From: DATKMS01 sp041497995
GTDB taxonomy: Bacteria > Desulfobacterota > Binatia > HRBIN30
Direction of reading: 5' to 3'
Assembly (NCBI GenBank): GCA_041497995.1
Contig: JBGQHM010000024.1
Coordinates: forward strand, 1-33,274
DNA: 33,274 bases
Below, in pieces: positions 31,751-33,274 of this stretch (positions are counted from its first letter, which is position 1; every line of letters starts with the position of its first letter). The position numbers and the translations under genes were made by a program. Under the pieces are notes generated by a model. That model was not told the origin of the DNA and did not search any database. It worked only from the letters and a program-made list of their open reading frames with translations.

Positions 31751-32983
31751 ATGACACTACACAACGATCACACAACGTGGCGACGATCCGAGCTCACCCG
31801 CCGCGAGGTTCTGCGCGCCGGTGCCGCCGTGGCAGTCAGTACGGCAACCGGGCCCCTGCTCGCACCACGCGTCGCCCGCGCCGCCACCCGACCACTCGCC
31901 GTGCGGCCGCCGGCCCGCGTGGCGCTCGTGGGTGTGCCGCGCACCGCGCCGTTCGGCGCGCTCGGCCGCGGCATACGCGAGGCGGCGCTCAGTGCCACGG
32001 ACTTCTCATGGCTGGCGCCGGGCAATCGGGTCCTACTGAAGGTGATGTGCAATTCCCCGAACCCGTATCCGGCGACCACGCATCCCGTCGCGGTGACCGT
32101 GATGGCAGACCTGCTGCGTGAACGCGGTGCGACGGTGTACGTCGGCGACCAGTCGGGCGTACAGTTCGTGCATCACACACGGCAGAGCCAGCGCGGCTCG
32201 ACGCGCGCCAACTTCAAGAACAACGGGATCGAAGCGGGCGCCCAACGTGGTGATGCGACGGTCACCTGCTTCGAAGAGGCGGGGTACGACGCCTACTTCG
32301 CTGCCGAGCCGCCATCCGATAGCCACTTCAAGCGCGAGATCTTCCTGCCGCAGATCGTCCGTGAGGTCGATCACATCATTTACCTGCCGCGTGTCAGCAA
32401 GCACGTCCTCGCCGGGTCGACGCTCGGGCTCAAGGGCGCGGTGGGGTGGCTCCGCGAAGACAGCCGCTACGAGCTGCACCATGACGGCGCGACCTTCTTA
32501 GAGAAGTGTGCCGACATCAACGGCTGCCGCGAAATCCGCGAGCGCCTGCGGCTCGTCCTGTCCGTCGGCACGCAGGTGCAGACGTCATTCGGTCCAGACA
32601 GTGGCAACGTGGCGACGCCGGATGTCGGCCTGATCATCGCGTCGGAGAGTCTCGTCGACCACGACATCGCCAGCTGCGCGTACCTCCTCGACGTGAGCGC
32701 GCAGGCGACACCGTGGCGCGCACGCATCACCGATCCGTACCCAACCCTATCGAGCTTCATGAACCGCTCATTCGTCTCTTACGTCTGGGGCGCCGGCCAG
32801 TTCACCGACGTCGAGTCGTACGACGCACCGCGTTTGGAATCCCCGTGGTCCTGCCGCGTTCTCACCCGTGGTTGCGAGATCTTTGGCGGTCGCCCGGACC
32901 GGTTGTGGGTGGAGAACGTCAACGGTTCGGTGCCGGCGGAGTTGGCGGAGGCTGTGACCCATCGCGCTGCGTACCCGGCGTGA
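31751..32983 (+). CDS. Tat-exported DUF362 domain protein
   Basis: 410 residues. Chosen start ATG 31751 has GGAGGGG upstream and opens a twin-arginine signal: LTRREVLRAGAAVAVS (R17, R18), hydrophobic run, likely cleavage after VARA (about residue 44). The frame upstream belongs to the broken glucan-synthase fragment. The mature part matches DUF362: VALVGVPRTAPFGALGRGIR, GNRVLLKVMCNSPNPYPATTHP, then a central IIYLPRVSKHVLAGSTLGLKG and GLIIASESLVDHDIASCAYL. DUF362 proteins often accompany Fe-S enzymes, but there are no ferredoxin-type Cys clusters here, so the function is unknown. Tat export suggests folding with a cofactor in the cytoplasm. Confidence 0.85.
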   Translation: MTLHNDHTTWRRSELTRREVLRAGAAVAVSTATGPLLAPRVARAATRPLAVRPPARVALVGVPRTAPFGALGRGIREAALSATDFSWLAPGNRVLLKVMCNSPNPYPATTHPVAVTVMADLLRERGATVYVGDQSGVQFVHHTRQSQRGSTRANFKNNGIEAGAQRGDATVTCFEEAGYDAYFAAEPPSDSHFKREIFLPQIVREVDHIIYLPRVSKHVLAGSTLGLKGAVGWLREDSRYELHHDGATFLEKCADINGCREIRERLRLVLSVGTQVQTSFGPDSGNVATPDVGLIIASESLVDHDIASCAYLLDVSAQATPWRARITDPYPTLSSFMNRSFVSYVWGAGQFTDVESYDAPRLESPWSCRVLTRGCEIFGGRPDRLWVENVNGSVPAELAEAVTHRAAYPA

Positions 32984-32986
32984 GGG

Positions 32987-33274
32987 CTACCGCTCGCGCT
33001 CGAGACGGCCGCGGGTAAACATCTCGTCGGGTAGGTCGACGCCGTAGTGGATCTCTCGAATCACGAGCTGCGACTGGATGTCATCGCGCGTGTCCTTCAT
33101 CTGCTGGACCATTGGCGTCCAGATGCCATCTATTTTTTCGACCTTGTCCAGGGTCCAGACCTTCAGCAGCCCCTTCTCGTCAAAGAGCTCCGCCCGCACG
33201 ATGATCAAGTCGACCGGATCGATCGCGTAGCGCGCCTTCGTGTACTGCCAATCTGCCTCCGGCTTGGCGACAAC
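32987..33274 (-). CDS. LolA-like outer-membrane lipoprotein-sorting protein, C-terminal part only
   Basis: The frame is open to the right edge of the window, so only the last ~95 residues are seen. They match the end of the 'outer membrane lipoprotein-sorting protein' (LolA-like) family: DWQYTKARYAIDPVDLIIVR, FDEKGLLKVWTLDKVEKIDG, WTPMVQQMKDTRDD and the closing IHYGVDLPDEMFTRGRLERE. The family is periplasmic with a LolA-like half-barrel that binds lipids or lipoproteins, often beside RND-type transporters. Its stop codon is three bases from that of the convergent DUF362 gene. Confidence 0.8.
   Translation of the reverse strand, partial: VVAKPEADWQYTKARYAIDPVDLIIVRAELFDEKGLLKVWTLDKVEKIDGIWTPMVQQMKDTRDDIQSQLVIREIHYGVDLPDEMFTRGRLERER

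Overview
This 33.3 kb window is GC-rich, densely coding chromosomal DNA from a Gram-negative bacterium that is probably uncultured. It encodes two lipoproteins, a lipoprotein-sorting (LolA-like) protein, a Tat-exported DUF362 protein and an AMIN-domain protein, all of which imply an outer membrane. Two exported proteins end in the same dockerin-like EF-hand module (core GDANGDRQ, ending ALEGC). I associate that style of module with Binatota/Binatia-like and deltaproteobacterial soil or groundwater genomes, but this placement is an inference.

Layout. Positions 1-1308 hold the 3' part of a NorD/CbbO-type VWA protein. A minus-strand DUF6883-DUF4926 pair follows (1365-1949). Positions 2204-4717 encode a large secreted beta-helix/PKD/dockerin-like protein. 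Then come an NTF2-like protein (4840), a nitronate monooxygenase (5458-6435, minus) and a PhoD-type phosphatase lipoprotein (6719-8233). Next are a small conserved unknown, a Cys-rich secreted protein, and an orphan sensor kinase with a zinc ribbon (9863-11221, minus) beside a decayed kinase fragment. A tRNA-Leu(CAA) lies at 11680-11767 next to an inverted repeat that overlaps its probable promoter. Positions 11871-13884 (minus) carry HEAT-repeat, AMIN-lipoprotein and endonuclease III genes. Positions 14120-17102 (plus) carry three small unknowns, a family 5 uracil-DNA glycosylase and a class I methyltransferase. A lipase-maturation-factor-like membrane protein and a pilin-like protein (17135-19163, minus) close the housekeeping part.

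The most unusual region is a co-directional block from about 19200 to 31204, visibly less GC-rich than its flanks. In order it encodes a small unknown protein, a 52-residue zinc ribbon, GrpE, two tandem DnaK-like Hsp70s without the C-terminal lid, a large coiled-coil protein with C-terminal membrane segments, two J-domain-like proteins that lack HPD (the second with a zinc ribbon and a membrane segment), a HerA/FtsK-type ATPase with a Cys-rich tail, and a PD-(D/E)XK-type nuclease. Three junctions are GTGA stop/start overlaps and the nuclease start lies inside the ATPase gene, so the cluster looks like one translationally coupled unit. I infer a chaperone-gated, membrane-associated DNA translocase/nuclease system, plausibly a defence system. 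I do not know of a described system with this composition.

To the right the block abuts a broken fragment of a cyclic beta-1,2-glucan synthase-like gene (one frameshift and one in-frame amber stop), then a Tat-exported DUF362 protein and the 3' end of a LolA-like gene. No gene-free stretch exceeds about 300 bases. The longest are 1950-2203, 6436-6718 and 8643-8929; apart from a GC hairpin at 6504-6525 I see no clear element in them. There is no CRISPR array, transposase, integrase or rRNA.
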